NCBI GenBank assembly: GCA_030263275.1
Contig: SZOR01000010.1
Span: forward strand, 1-64,000
Source of the DNA: DSNY01 sp016861185
GTDB taxonomy: Bacteria; Pseudomonadota; Gammaproteobacteria; Burkholderiales; Burkholderiaceae_F
DNA: 64,000 nucleotides
Direction: 5' to 3'
A program made the position numbers and the translations under genes. Below the pieces are notes generated by a model. It had not been told where the DNA came from and searched no databases. It worked only from the letters and a program-made list of their open reading frames with translations. Positions 7,949-16,602 of this stretch are shown here, in pieces. How positions within the stretch are numbered: position 1 is the first letter of the stretch; every line of letters begins with the position of its first letter.

Positions 7949-8908
7949 GTGTACGACCTCAACGATCTCTACTTCTTCGCGCAGGTCGTCGATCACAGGG
8001 GCTTTGCGCCCGCCGGCCGCGCGCTCGGCGTGCCGAAGTCGAAGCTGAGCCGCCGCATCGCGCTGCTGGAAGAGCGGCTCGGCGTGCGGCTGATCCAGCG
8101 CTCGACGCGCCGCTTCGCCGTCACCGACATCGGCGAACGCTTCTACCGCCACTGCAAGGCGATGCTCGTCGAGGCCGAGGCGGCGCAGGAGGCGATCGAG
8201 ACGATGCGCGCCGAGCCGCAGGGCATCGTGCGGCTCGCCTGCCCGGTCGCGCTGCTGCAGTACCAGGTCGGCGCGATGCTCGCGCAGTTTCTCGTGCGGT
8301 GTCCGCGCGTGAAACTGCAGCTCGAAGCGACCAACCGGCGCGTCGACGTGATCGGCGAGAGCTTCGACCTCGCGCTGCGCGTGCGCTTTCCGCCGCTGGA
8401 AGACAGCGAGCTGGTGATGAAGGTGCTCGGCGAAAGCCCGCAATGCCTGGTCGCCGGCCCCGCGCTGCTCGCGCGCCACGGCGTGCCGCAGGTTCCCGCG
8501 GACCTGCACGCGCTGCCGAGCCTCGATCTCGCGCGCGGCGACGGCGAGCACGCCTGGCGGCTCGGCGGACCGGACGGCGCGGACGCGACCGTGCATCACG
8601 AACCGCGGCTCGTCACCGACGACATGGCTGCGCTGCGCGCGGCGGCGCTCGCCGGCGTGGGCGCCGTACAGCTTCCGACGATGGTCGTGCGCGACGATGT
8701 CGAACGCGGAGCGCTGATCCGCCTGCTGCCGCGCTGGCGGCTGCGCAGCGGCATCGTGCACGCCGTGTTTCCATCGCGCCGCGGGCTGCTGCCTTCGGTG
8801 CGCGAGCTGATCGACTTCCTCGCCGCGCGTTACGCAGAGTCGGGTGCCGCGGAGAACCGACCCTCGCCCGTATCGGCGGAAGAGGGCGCCAGCGCGGCGG
8901 GCCGGTGA
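7949..8908 (+). CDS. LysR-family transcriptional regulator
   Basis: This is a 319-residue LysR regulator. The helix-turn-helix occupies about residues 1-60 (FFAQVVDHRGFAPAGRALGV then SRRIALLEERLGVRLIQRST), and the substrate-binding domain follows from about residue 90. I chose the GTG at 7949 because it begins at the family start point (YDLNDLYFF); a GTG at 7901 would add 16 unrelated residues. It resembles AaeR/DsdC-type regulators acting on aromatic or redox genes. The inducer is unknown. It is convergent with the S9 peptidase gene and divergent from the semiSWEET gene. Confidence 0.88.
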   Translation: MYDLNDLYFFAQVVDHRGFAPAGRALGVPKSKLSRRIALLEERLGVRLIQRSTRRFAVTDIGERFYRHCKAMLVEAEAAQEAIETMRAEPQGIVRLACPVALLQYQVGAMLAQFLVRCPRVKLQLEATNRRVDVIGESFDLALRVRFPPLEDSELVMKVLGESPQCLVAGPALLARHGVPQVPADLHALPSLDLARGDGEHAWRLGGPDGADATVHHEPRLVTDDMAALRAAALAGVGAVQLPTMVVRDDVERGALIRLLPRWRLRSGIVHAVFPSRRGLLPSVRELIDFLAARYAESGAAENRPSPVSAEEGASAAGR

Positions 8909-8941
8909 GGGCAGGCAGCGCGTCGACCGCCGCCCGCCGGC

Positions 8942-10909
8942 TCAATCCGGCCGCAACAGAAACCGCTCGAGAAACAGCACGCGCGCGTAGAAGGCGTAAT
9001 CGGCGTTCGCCTTCTTGGCGAAACCGTGGCCTTCGTCCTCGGCGATCAGGCTCCACACCGGCACGCCGTTGGCGCGCACGGTGCGCACGATCTGCTCGGC
9101 TTCCCGCACCGGCACGCGCGGATCGTTGCGGCCGTGCAGGACGAACAGCGGCACGCGGATCTGCGCGGCGTTCGTGAGCGGCGAGATGCGGTCGAGGAAC
9201 GCGCGCATCACCGGATCGCGCTCGTCGCCGTACTCGGAGCGGCGCAGGTCGCGCCGGTAGCTTTCGGTGCGCTCGAGGAAGGTGACGAAGTGCGAAATGC
9301 CGACCGCGCTGATCGCGGCGCGGATGCGGTCGCCGTAGTGCACGGCGACCGCGAGCGTCATGTAGCCGCCGTAGCTGCCGCCCTGCACGGCGACGCGCTG
9401 CGCGTCGAGGTCGGGCTGCGCGGCGATCCAGTCGAGCAGCGCGCCGATGTCGCGCACGGCATCCTCGCGCCGCATGCCGTCGTCGAGCGCGACGAAGGTC
9501 TTGCCGAAGCCGGTCGAGCCGCGCACGTTCGGCTCGATCAGCACGATGCCCAGCTCGTTGATCAGGTAGTTGTTGCGTCCGTTGAAGTCGAGCCGCGCCT
9601 GCACCGCCGGCCCGCCGTGGATGTCGATCAGCACCGGCCGCGGCCCCGCGAAGCGCGCCGGCGGCCGCGTGATCCAGCCGCTGATCCTGCGGCCGTCGAA
9701 GCTCGTCCACTCGACCAGCTCCGACGGGCGGAAAGTTCGCGTGTCGATGCCCGCCGTGTCGGCCGGCGCCCACACGGTGCGCGTGCGCGCCGCAAGGTCG
9801 ACGACCTCGACACTCGACGGCGACTGCGCGGAGACGACCGCCAGCGCGACCGCACGCGCGTCGGGCGCGAAGCGCAGCGCGGTGACGTTGCCGGGCGGCG
9901 CCGGCACCGCGATCGGCTCGAGCGTGGCCGCGTCGTAGAGGCGCGGCACGCCGCGCCCGGCCTCGTTGACGACCACCGCGATGCGCGAGCGGTCGCGTGC
10001 GATCTCCACCGCGTGCACGTCCCACGCGACGCCGCGCGTCACGCGCTCGAAGGCGCCGCTCGCAGGATCGAAGCGCTCGAGCCGGCGGAACTCGTCCGCG
10101 CGGTCGGTCGCGACGAAGATGCGCCGCCCGTCCGGCGCGTAGTGCGCCGACGCGAAGAACGCGGGCGCGTCGCCCGCGCGCGGCAGAAGCCGCGTGCGTC
10201 GTCCGCTCGCGGTGTCGAGCGTCCAGACCTCGCTGTCGGCCGGCGAGCGATAGCGGACGAGCAGCACGCTGCGGTCGTCGTCGGAGACGTCCGACGCGAA
10301 CCAGCCCGTGCCCGGCAGCGTGGCGAGCACGCGCCGCGCGCCGCTCGCGGGTTCCAGCAGCGCGACCTCGGTCGTCACGCGCTCGCGCGTGCCGCCGGGC
10401 GCGGTGCGGTCCAGCGGCACCGAGGTCTGCACGAACGCGGTGCCGGCGCGGTTGAACGGTCCGAGCGCATGCCGCCGGCCCGCGTCGCTGAGCTGCGTCT
10501 CTTGTCGGGTGGTGATGCCCAGCCGGTAGATCTGCGTCGCTTCGTCGCCGCCGGCGTCGCGCAGGAACACGAGCAGGTTCGGGTGTCCAGGAACGAAGGC
10601 GCCGCTGCGCGTCGGCTCCTGCGAGCGCGTCAACGCTTCGAGCGGCCGGCCGGGGCGCGCGCGATGAAGCTGCACCGTGTTGCCGCTGCGGAAGGCGACC
10701 AGCAGCGATGCGCCGTCCGGCGACCAGTCGAGCAGCGCGGCGCCGCGGAACTCGCCGTACGGACCCACGCGGCGCACCAGCTCGGCCGGCACCGCGGGCA
10801 CACCGGACAGCGTCAGCGCCGGGGGTGGTGCAAGCGGAGGCGTTGCGGACGGTGCGGCGCAGGCGGCGAGCAGGGCGGTCAGCGCGAGCGGCAGCAGGCG
10901 ATGGTTCAT
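8942..10909 (-). CDS. S9 family peptidase (prolyl oligopeptidase-like), lipoprotein
   Basis: The 655-residue protein has a lipoprotein signal (LALTALLAACAAP, lipobox Cys at residue 16), a beta-propeller of about residues 50-400 and a C-terminal alpha/beta hydrolase domain. The nucleophile is in GGSYGGYM near residue 511, the acid in LHGRNDPRVPV and the His in DEGHGFAKK. These are the features of dipeptidyl aminopeptidase/acylaminoacyl-peptidase type S9 enzymes, which cut short peptides. The oxyanion tyrosine-type region NVRGSTGFGK is also present. It likely acts at the periplasmic face of a membrane. It is monocistronic. Confidence 0.93.
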   Translation of the reverse strand: MNHRLLPLALTALLAACAAPSATPPLAPPPALTLSGVPAVPAELVRRVGPYGEFRGAALLDWSPDGASLLVAFRSGNTVQLHRARPGRPLEALTRSQEPTRSGAFVPGHPNLLVFLRDAGGDEATQIYRLGITTRQETQLSDAGRRHALGPFNRAGTAFVQTSVPLDRTAPGGTRERVTTEVALLEPASGARRVLATLPGTGWFASDVSDDDRSVLLVRYRSPADSEVWTLDTASGRRTRLLPRAGDAPAFFASAHYAPDGRRIFVATDRADEFRRLERFDPASGAFERVTRGVAWDVHAVEIARDRSRIAVVVNEAGRGVPRLYDAATLEPIAVPAPPGNVTALRFAPDARAVALAVVSAQSPSSVEVVDLAARTRTVWAPADTAGIDTRTFRPSELVEWTSFDGRRISGWITRPPARFAGPRPVLIDIHGGPAVQARLDFNGRNNYLINELGIVLIEPNVRGSTGFGKTFVALDDGMRREDAVRDIGALLDWIAAQPDLDAQRVAVQGGSYGGYMTLAVAVHYGDRIRAAISAVGISHFVTFLERTESYRRDLRRSEYGDERDPVMRAFLDRISPLTNAAQIRVPLFVLHGRNDPRVPVREAEQIVRTVRANGVPVWSLIAEDEGHGFAKKANADYAFYARVLFLERFLLRPD

Positions 10910-10973
10910 TTCGATGGGGAGTCACCAAGTGTCGTGCGCGCGGATCATGCCCGATCGTTTGCCCCGCGGCGCG

Positions 10974-11004
10974 CAAACAAAAACGGCGCGGAGCCCGCGC
11001 CGTT
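10974..11004 (-). terminator. Intrinsic terminator
   Basis: On the minus strand a perfect 10-bp stem (AACGGCGCGG with CCGCGCCGTT, 3-base loop) is followed by a T-rich tract. It lies about 20 bases downstream of the stop codon of the glycine-zipper protein gene and is the clearest rho-independent terminator in the window. Confidence 0.88.
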
Positions 11005-11024
11005 CTGGATCGAAAGCGCTGCCG

Positions 11025-11600
11025 TTACGAGACCAACTGCCACTGCCCCTGGCCGTCGCGGCAGGCCTTGCGCAGTGCGCTTTCGCTGGCGGCTCCGCGC
11101 GTGGCATTGAGCCGGAAGTTGCGACAGTTCCTGCCGTCGCCGGCGAGCGGCACGAGTTCGTAGGCCACGCCGGTCTGCGCGTTGTTCCAGCGCACGACTT
11201 TGTTGTCGCCGGCCAGCTCGAGCGAATGGCCGATGCAGGCCTGGTCGGCTCGATCCAGCTCGCGGCCGATCTTCGCGCCGAGCACCGCGCCGATCGCGGT
11301 GCCCACGATCACCGCGACCGCCCGCGAATCGGGATCCGAGCTGCGCGCGCCGACGATGCCGCCGATCGCGCCGCCCGCGACCGCGAGCACGGCGTCGGTG
11401 TTGCAGCGGCCTGAGATCACGCCGTAGTCCTTCTCCCAGACCTTGCCGGTGTAGCCGCGGTAGTTCGGGTCGTTCTTCTTGCGCCAGCCGTGCGCCTTCG
11501 CGTGCGGCGGCGGTTCGGCGGCCGCGGGCAGCGAGGTCGCCAAAGCCAGCACGGCCGCAGCGGTCGCGAGAACGCGCAGCGCGTTGACGTTGAATCGCAT
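11025..11600 (-). CDS. Exported protein with glycine-zipper 2TM-like segment
   Basis: The 191-residue protein starts with a clear Sec signal (RVLATAAAVLALATSLPAAA). A Gly/Ala-rich stretch of about residues 72-115 (VLAVAGGAIGGIVGARSS then VAVIVGTAIGAVLGAKIGRE) matches the glycine-zipper segment of the 17-kDa surface antigen/Rickettsia-type outer membrane family. The N-terminal mature part has HGWRKKNDPNYRGYTGKVW, and the C-terminal domain has two Cys. It probably associates with the outer membrane. An intrinsic terminator follows it. Confidence 0.8.
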   Translation of the reverse strand: MRFNVNALRVLATAAAVLALATSLPAAAEPPPHAKAHGWRKKNDPNYRGYTGKVWEKDYGVISGRCNTDAVLAVAGGAIGGIVGARSSDPDSRAVAVIVGTAIGAVLGAKIGRELDRADQACIGHSLELAGDNKVVRWNNAQTGVAYELVPLAGDGRNCRNFRLNATRGAASESALRKACRDGQGQWQLVS

Positions 11601-11726
11601 CGGAAGGTCTCCGTCGAGTGAGGTCGACGGCAAGGCTAGCGCCGTACCCGCGGACCGCGAACCCGCAAAAAGGGCGTATCCACCCGGCTTTTCGTTCGGG
11701 ACGGCGAATCGCGCGCTCGCCGGCGG

Positions 11727-11950
11727 TCAACGCGGTTCCCGATCTGATTGGCGGTCGCTCGTCTGCTGGGCACGGCCGCTGCGGAACCCGTACGCCGGCT
11801 CGACGATCTCGAAGGGGATGCCCTCGGGATCGCTGAACGGCGCGACGATGCCGAAGCCCTCGTCGTGCGGCGGCTGAATGCAGCGGGCGCCCAACCGCTC
11901 AAGCCGCGCCCGGCACTCAGCGAGCGAGGTCGCGTCGAAGGTCAGTTGTC
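11727..11950 (-). pseudogene. C-terminal relic of a VOC/glyoxalase family gene
   Basis: The frame encodes LTFDATSLAECRARLERLGA, then CIQPPHDEGFGIVAPFSDPE and GIPFEIVEPAYGF, which is the second beta-alpha-beta-beta-beta module of a VOC (glyoxalase/bleomycin resistance) protein. The N-terminal module and a start codon are missing. Homology begins at the stop codon of the SRPBCC gene and in a different frame, so a deletion probably removed the 5' half. The frame then runs on into a Gln/Arg-rich tail. Confidence 0.65.
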
Positions 11951-12382
11951 GGCATAACCGTCGGTCCACGACCGCGACGCATCGTGATTGCGCAGATCGA
12001 TGCCGTGATCGACGGCCGCCTTCATCGCCATCAGCACGGAAACCCATCCGGCCACCATCTCCATCCGGATCGAATCGTCCACCTGCGAGGCGAACAGCGA
12101 TAGATCGGTCCCGCCGCGGCCGTCGCCCGCCAGGCTGAACTCGACGATCGAGCCGAAGTACTCCACCGCGAACACCCGCGGACGCTCGCGCCGAAGCACG
12201 CGACCCGAATACGGCTCGTAGTTGACGAAATGAAACGTGATGCGGCCGTCGCGCTCGGGCGCGGACTCGGCCCAGTAGCTCGCCCGGCCGGCGTCCGTGG
12301 CCAGCGCATCGAACACCTTCTCGGGCGGCGAGTTGAAGTGGAGTTTCCAGCGGATCGTTCCCGGTTCGGATTGAAAGGACAT
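11942..12382 (-). CDS. SRPBCC (START/Bet v1-like, AHSA1) family protein
   Basis: The 146-residue protein has the SRPBCC fold typical of the activator of Hsp90 ATPase 1-like group: the N-terminal IRWKLHFNSPPEKVFDALAT, then FHFVNYEPYSGRVLRRERP, then the C-terminal helix MEMVAGWVSVLMAMKAAVDH. Such proteins bind hydrophobic ligands in a deep cavity. The ATG at 12382 follows a GGGAG-like ribosome-binding site. SRPBCC and VOC genes often occur in tandem, and here the VOC partner downstream is broken. Confidence 0.8.
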   Translation of the reverse strand: MSFQSEPGTIRWKLHFNSPPEKVFDALATDAGRASYWAESAPERDGRITFHFVNYEPYSGRVLRRERPRVFAVEYFGSIVEFSLAGDGRGGTDLSLFASQVDDSIRMEMVAGWVSVLMAMKAAVDHGIDLRNHDASRSWTDGYADN

Positions 12383-12539
12383 GAGGATTGCTCCCTTCGG
12401 GTGGCGTCGGTCGTCGATTGGATGTTCAACACGCCGCGGAATCAAGCTCATGCACGCAGCGCGCGCGTCTTCCCTCCCCGAGTTTTCGGCATCGAACTAA
12501 CCCAGGGCTGCGTCGAACGAAGCGGCCGTGTCGCGACAT

Positions 12540-13028
12540 TCATTGTCGCTCATGCGCCGCCCGGATCGCTTCGACGCGCCGGCGGTTGACGCCGAAGTCC
12601 TTGCGGCCGACGCGCGAGGCGGAGCGGACGTGGATCACGCCTTCGGCCGGAGAGGCCCAGAACTCCACGTCGTCGACGAACTTGAGCCACCTCGTCGTGA
12701 ACTGCGCGTACAGGTAGTCCGAGCGCGCGCCGACGACGCGCGCGCCCGGCATCGACTCGACGATGCCTCTCAGGCGCGCGATCGCGGCCGCGGGGTCGCC
12801 CGCGAGTGGCAGCGGCGCGATCGCCGCGTAGTCCTTCTGCGGCGCGTCGGGATAAAGATGCGCCTGGCTGGAGACGCTGTTGGGCGTGCGCGAAGGCGGC
12901 TTGAGCCGCCCGTCGCGCACGCCGAGATCCGCCGGTTCGCGGCCCGACAGCAGCCCGAGCTGCCCGGCGAGGAAGGTGAGCGCGACCAACGCGAAGGCAA
13001 TCCACAGGGCGACGGCGAGGAATTTCAT
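12540..13028 (-). CDS. DUF1499 family membrane-anchored protein
   Basis: The 162-residue protein has one N-terminal membrane segment (ALWIAFALVALTFLAGQLGL) followed by a DUF1499 domain. That domain shows PPSRTPNSVSSQA at its start, an ARVVGARSDYLYAQFTTRW strand, FVDDVEFWAS, and the terminal VIHVRSASRVGRKDFGVNRR. DUF1499 function is unknown. It is the last member of the minus-strand cluster that begins near 25.5 kb, 110 bp from the FAD protein gene, so membership in the same transcript is plausible but not certain. Confidence 0.85.
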   Translation of the reverse strand: MKFLAVALWIAFALVALTFLAGQLGLLSGREPADLGVRDGRLKPPSRTPNSVSSQAHLYPDAPQKDYAAIAPLPLAGDPAAAIARLRGIVESMPGARVVGARSDYLYAQFTTRWLKFVDDVEFWASPAEGVIHVRSASRVGRKDFGVNRRRVEAIRAAHERQ

Positions 13029-13138
13029 CTTGGTATCTCCTTCGCGGCCGCGTCGGCCGGTGCACGTGCGGATTGGAACACGGAAAGCGGCGCCGTTCTT
13101 CCCGCCGCCGGACCGATCCGATCGCGGGGCCGCGGCGC

Positions 13139-14257
13139 TCAGCGCGCGTAGCGCGCGACGAAGCGACGGTCGATGCGGTCCTTCCAGCGCCAGACCCAGC
13201 GCCCTTCGGCGCTCAAGCCGTCCCAGCTCGCGATCGCATGTTGCGGGCCGGTCGAGATCAGGTACAGCGCGACGCGCTGCGGGCGGTAGCGGCGCGGCCG
13301 CTTGCCGGCGAGATGGCGCAGCAGGTTCAGCGCGAGCGGCGGGCCGGCGCGCACCGCGTAGACGCCGGACTTCGGACGCGGATGGCCGACCATCGACGCG
13401 CAGTCGCCGGCGGCGAAGACGAACGGGTGCGAGATCGACTGCAGCCGCTCGTCGACCGCGATGAAGCCGCGTTCGTCGACGGCGAGCCCCGCTTCGCGCG
13501 GCCACTCGGCCGCGGCCGCGCCGATCGCGGCGATCGTCACGTCGGAGGCGATCTCGCCGCCGTCGGCGAGCAACACCGTATGGCGCGTGATCTCCGCGGC
13601 ATCGTCTTCGATCAGCCGCACGCCGCGCGCGGGCGCGAGCCGCGCGATGCGCCGGCGCACGCCTTCGGCGAGCGTCGGCAGCAGGCCGGGTTTGCCGGTG
13701 ACGAGCTGCACGCGCGCCGGCACGCGCGCGGTCTGCATGCGGTGCGCGATCGCGAGGGCAAGCTCGACGCCGCCGGCACCGCCGCCGAGCACGGTGAGCG
13801 TGGCGGCGTCTTCGCCGGCTTCGGCCAGTGCAGCAAGCTGCGCGAAAAGCCGCGGCCAGGCCTGGATCAGCGATTCGATCGGCCGCAGTGCGATCGCATG
13901 CTCGCGCAACCCGGGGATCGCGTCGAGGTTCATCACCGGCCCGGTCGCGATCGAGATTACGTCGAAGGGCAGCGGCTCGGAAGCCTCCGTGTACGCGATC
14001 CGCGCGGCAAGGTCGAGCCGCGCGACGTGCGCCTGCACGAAGCGCGCGTTGGCCCGCTGCGCGAGCGGCGCGAGCGGGATCACGCACTGCTCGATCTCGT
14101 AGTGGCCCGCGATCCAGCCCGGCAGCATGCCCGAGTAGACCTGCCGGTCGAACGGCGACACGAGCGTCACCTCGACGTCGACGAGCGGCTTGCGCGCGAG
14201 CGCGTCCAGCACGAACACGTGCGAATGGCCGCCGCCGGCCAGCAGCAGCCGCTTCAC
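13139..14257 (-). CDS. FAD-dependent NADH dehydrogenase-like protein, TIGR03169 (SelD-associated) type
   Basis: This 372-residue flavoprotein has two Rossmann motifs, LLLAGGGHSHVFVLDAL at the N-terminus and LTVLGGGAGGVELALA near residue 150, plus FVFAAGDCAS near residue 285. The sequence SPFDRQVYSGMLPGWIAGHY is a signature I associate with the NDH-2-like domain (TIGR03169) found fused to the N-terminus of selenide, water dikinase SelD in many bacteria. Here the protein stops after that domain and no SelD follows. GTG start. It lies in the ArsS cluster next to DUF3047, so a redox step in arsenic or selenium handling is inferred. Confidence 0.82.
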   Translation of the reverse strand: MKRLLLAGGGHSHVFVLDALARKPLVDVEVTLVSPFDRQVYSGMLPGWIAGHYEIEQCVIPLAPLAQRANARFVQAHVARLDLAARIAYTEASEPLPFDVISIATGPVMNLDAIPGLREHAIALRPIESLIQAWPRLFAQLAALAEAGEDAATLTVLGGGAGGVELALAIAHRMQTARVPARVQLVTGKPGLLPTLAEGVRRRIARLAPARGVRLIEDDAAEITRHTVLLADGGEIASDVTIAAIGAAAAEWPREAGLAVDERGFIAVDERLQSISHPFVFAAGDCASMVGHPRPKSGVYAVRAGPPLALNLLRHLAGKRPRRYRPQRVALYLISTGPQHAIASWDGLSAEGRWVWRWKDRIDRRFVARYAR

Positions 14258-14386
14258 GGTGGGCTGAGGCGCGGCTTTCTCCGTACTGGCTGGGGGAGCA
14301 CGAGGGGGCCAGCCGAGCCCCCTCGTTCGTCACCCGCCCGGCACGGGAGGTCGCGCGCGTTGGTCAAGTACATGGTGGCCGTCGAA

Positions 14387-15121
14387 TCAGGGCGTGTCGG
14401 TTTGGATCGAGATATCACCAAAGTAGGACAGCGCGTGCCCTCCCGTGTTGTCGCCGTCCGCCGAGAGGGCGACCGCGGCGAGCGGCGGCAAGCCGCCTTT
14501 GCTCTCCTCCGGAAACGCGGCGGCGAAGTCCGCGCGCAGATCGCGCGACTCGTCGAACCAGCGGCCGGGCGCTCCCTGCCGCAGCACCAGCATGCGGACG
14601 CGATCCGTGTACGCGTTGGCGAGCCACGTGCCGGCGGCGAGCTTCGCGTCCCACACGTAGCAGATCGCCGCGGCGGGCAGCTTGGGATCGAACAGCATGC
14701 GGCCGAGCCGTACGCGGAAGCGGTCGCCCGCCGACAAACGCTGGAGCGGCAGATCGAAGAGCGCGCACACGCGCGCCGGCACGTCGTCGCCCGCTTTGCT
14801 GGTCAGGTCGGCGCCTTCGATCGTCCGCTCGATGCGCCAGCGCCACGCGAGCCTCGTCGCGATCGTGCCCGGCGGCAGCTCGTGAACGAGGTTCGCGTAC
14901 GAGGCGTCGGCGCGTGCGCGCAGCACGTGCGCACCGTCGAGCGGCACCACGTCGTACTGCGTGTGGCGCGCGATCTTCGGCGAGGTGGCGAGTTTCCACG
15001 GCGCGGGCGGCGCGCCGGTCGGCGCTCTGGAAAAAGGCGCCAGCTCGATCGTGGCGGCGGCCGCGGGCGCAAGCGGCGCGAGCGCGAACGGCGCGAGCGC
15101 GAGCAGCGCGGCGCGCCTCAC
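14387..15121 (-). CDS. DUF3047 family exported protein
   Basis: The 244-residue protein begins at a GTG that overlaps the stop of the glycosyltransferase gene (GTGA), followed by a hydrophobic leader rich in Ala and Leu, a probable signal peptide. The body matches DUF3047: TRLAWRWRIERTIEGADLTS, DDVPARVCALFDLP, ICYVWDAKLAAGTWLANAYT, and the terminal GGHALSYFGDISI. Its function is unknown; the fold is probably a periplasmic beta-sandwich. Translational coupling ties it to the TIGR04282 enzyme and so to the ArsS cluster. Confidence 0.85.
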   Translation of the reverse strand: MRRAALLALAPFALAPLAPAAAATIELAPFSRAPTGAPPAPWKLATSPKIARHTQYDVVPLDGAHVLRARADASYANLVHELPPGTIATRLAWRWRIERTIEGADLTSKAGDDVPARVCALFDLPLQRLSAGDRFRVRLGRMLFDPKLPAAAICYVWDAKLAAGTWLANAYTDRVRMLVLRQGAPGRWFDESRDLRADFAAAFPEESKGGLPPLAAVALSADGDNTGGHALSYFGDISIQTDTP

Positions 15122-15756
15122 GCGGTGATCCAGCCCGCGGCGAGCGCGCGCTCGTAGTCTTCCGGCGTGTCGAGATCCGGCAGCGGCGGGCGTTCGCACC
15201 AGCGCAGTCCGAGCCGCGCCATGCGCGCGCGCGTGGCCTGCATCACCGTCGATCCGCCCCATTCGATCCCTTCGAACAACTGCGCGTGCGGTGCACGCAG
15301 TCCGATCAGCACGTAGCCGCCGTCTTCGGCGGGCTGCACGACCGCGTCGTGCGCGGCGAGCGCTTCCGCCGCCGCCGCGAGATCCGCGGTCGTCAGGGCC
15401 GGGCAATCGGTGCCGATCAGCAGGCAGCGAGCGCCGCGGCCGGGCGCGAGTGTAGTGGCGAACGCCTGCAGCATTCGCGTACCGAGATCACGTCCCTGCT
15501 GAATCCGGACCCGGATGCCGACGCGCTGCGCGCAGGCGGCGATGAGCGGATGCTGCGCGTCGCCGGCGACCCACAGCGTCACGCGCGCGCCCGCGAGCGC
15601 GACGGACTTTGCGAGCGCGCTTTCGATCAACCGTTCCTGCAGCCGTGCCGCACCCTCGGCGCCGAGCCGCGGGATCAGCCGCGTCTTCGCTTCGCCCGGG
15701 ACGGGCGCCTTGGCGAAGACGGCGATGTCGAGCGAGGCTGCGTCTGACGGTCGCAT
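15118..15756 (-). CDS. TIGR04282-type glycosyltransferase (arsenosugar / rSAM-selenodomain associated)
   Basis: This 212-residue DUF2064 protein has a nucleotide-sugar transferase fold. Landmarks are IAVFAKAPVPGEAKTRLIPR at the N-terminus, DLGTRMLQAF near residue 90, LIGTDCPALTTADL near residue 115, and EDGGYVLIGL near residue 143. This is the family named rSAM/selenodomain-associated transferase 1, later arsenosugar biosynthesis glycosyltransferase. It presumably transfers or activates a sugar for an organo-arsenic or organo-selenium product. Its stop overlaps the DUF3047 start. It is separated from the TIGR04283 gene by a REP-like repeat. Confidence 0.9.
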   Translation of the reverse strand: MRPSDAASLDIAVFAKAPVPGEAKTRLIPRLGAEGAARLQERLIESALAKSVALAGARVTLWVAGDAQHPLIAACAQRVGIRVRIQQGRDLGTRMLQAFATTLAPGRGARCLLIGTDCPALTTADLAAAAEALAAHDAVVQPAEDGGYVLIGLRAPHAQLFEGIEWGGSTVMQATRARMARLGLRWCERPPLPDLDTPEDYERALAAGWITA

Positions 15757-15772
15757 CGGGTGCGTCGCGGTT

Positions 15773-15866
15773 CTCCCTCCCCTTCAAGGGGGGGTCGGGG
15801 TGGGGGCGGGCGAGACGCCGCAGGCTACCCGATCCCTCTCCCGACCCCCCCTTGAAGGGGAAGGAG
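15773..15866. repeat. REP-like inverted repeat (CCCCTTCAAGGGG type)
   Basis: The left arm begins near 15773 and the right arm spans about 15833-15866. The arms share CCCCTTCAAGGGGGGGTCGG and its complement, each itself containing a small palindrome, around a centre of about 30 bp. It lies between the two glycosyltransferase genes, where it could form a long hairpin within the transcript and lower expression of the downstream gene. This repeat family is common in GC-rich proteobacteria. Confidence 0.75.
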
Positions 15867-15879
15867 TCAGGCCGTCGGT

Positions 15880-16572
15880 TCACCGCGCATCGCGATAACG
15901 CCGCGCCAGCTCCGCCGGATCGGCGCCGAAGAAGTACGCGAGCCGCAGCCGCCACATCAGCAGGATCGTGCGCCACACGCCGTGCTTTTCCCAGCGGCGG
16001 CCCGAGGTCGTCACGCGTGCGGCGAGCGCGAGCGGCGGCGAGATGCGCTTGGCGCGTTTGCAGAACTCGATGTCCTCCATCAGCGGAATCGGCGCAAAGC
16101 CTTCGAGCGCAAGGAAGGCGCCGCGTTCGACGAAGATCGCCTGGTCGCCGGTGGCGATGCCGGTGAGCCGCGAGCGCCAGTTCATCAGCGCCTCGACCAC
16201 CGGCAGCCAGCGCGAGCGGCCGTCGATCGAAACGTCGAAGCGGCCCCAGCAGCGGTCCGAGTTGGCGAGCGTGCGGAAGATGATCCGGTCGGCGTCGGGC
16301 GGAAGCTGCGTGTCGGCGTGCAGGAACAGCAGCACGTCGGCGTCGGCTGCCTCCGGCGCGCGCGCTCCCGCGTTCATCTGCAGCGCGCGGCCGCGCGGCG
16401 TTTCGATCACGCGGTCAGCCAGCGGTGCGGCGCGCCGCACCGTGTCGTCGCCGCTGCCGCCGTCGACGACGATCACGCGCGCGCCGCGCGCGCGCAGTTC
16501 CGCCAACCGCGCCAGTGCCGCCTCGATGCCGCGCGCTTCGTTCAGCACCGGAACGATGATCGCGAGTCGCAT
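15880..16572 (-). CDS. TIGR04283-type glycosyltransferase (arsenosugar / rSAM-selenodomain associated)
   Basis: This 230-residue GT-A (family 2-like) glycosyltransferase starts IIVPVLNEARGIEAAL, followed by VIVVDGGSGDDTV and the metal-binding region LLFLHADTQLPPDA near residue 85. GIATGDQAIFVERGAF and PLMEDIEFCKR (near residue 172) complete the pattern of TIGR04283, rSAM/selenodomain-associated transferase 2. With the TIGR04282 enzyme it forms the usual two-transferase pair found beside ArsS. The start is an ATG with little upstream room before the repeat block. Confidence 0.9.
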   Translation of the reverse strand: MRLAIIVPVLNEARGIEAALARLAELRARGARVIVVDGGSGDDTVRRAAPLADRVIETPRGRALQMNAGARAPEAADADVLLFLHADTQLPPDADRIIFRTLANSDRCWGRFDVSIDGRSRWLPVVEALMNWRSRLTGIATGDQAIFVERGAFLALEGFAPIPLMEDIEFCKRAKRISPPLALAARVTTSGRRWEKHGVWRTILLMWRLRLAYFFGADPAELARRYRDAR

Positions 16573-16602
16573 GCTTCGGCGTTCTGAGGATGCTGTATTT
16601 CA

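Noticed and set aside
12540..14333. 597-codon minus-strand frame covering DUF1499 and the FAD gene
   Set aside because: Only the last 162 codons look like protein. The rest is a shadow of the FAD protein in another frame.
14257..14386. Missing SelD after the TIGR03169-like domain
   Set aside because: I looked for selenophosphate synthetase motifs on both sides of 13139-14257 and saw none, so no SelD gene or fusion is claimed.
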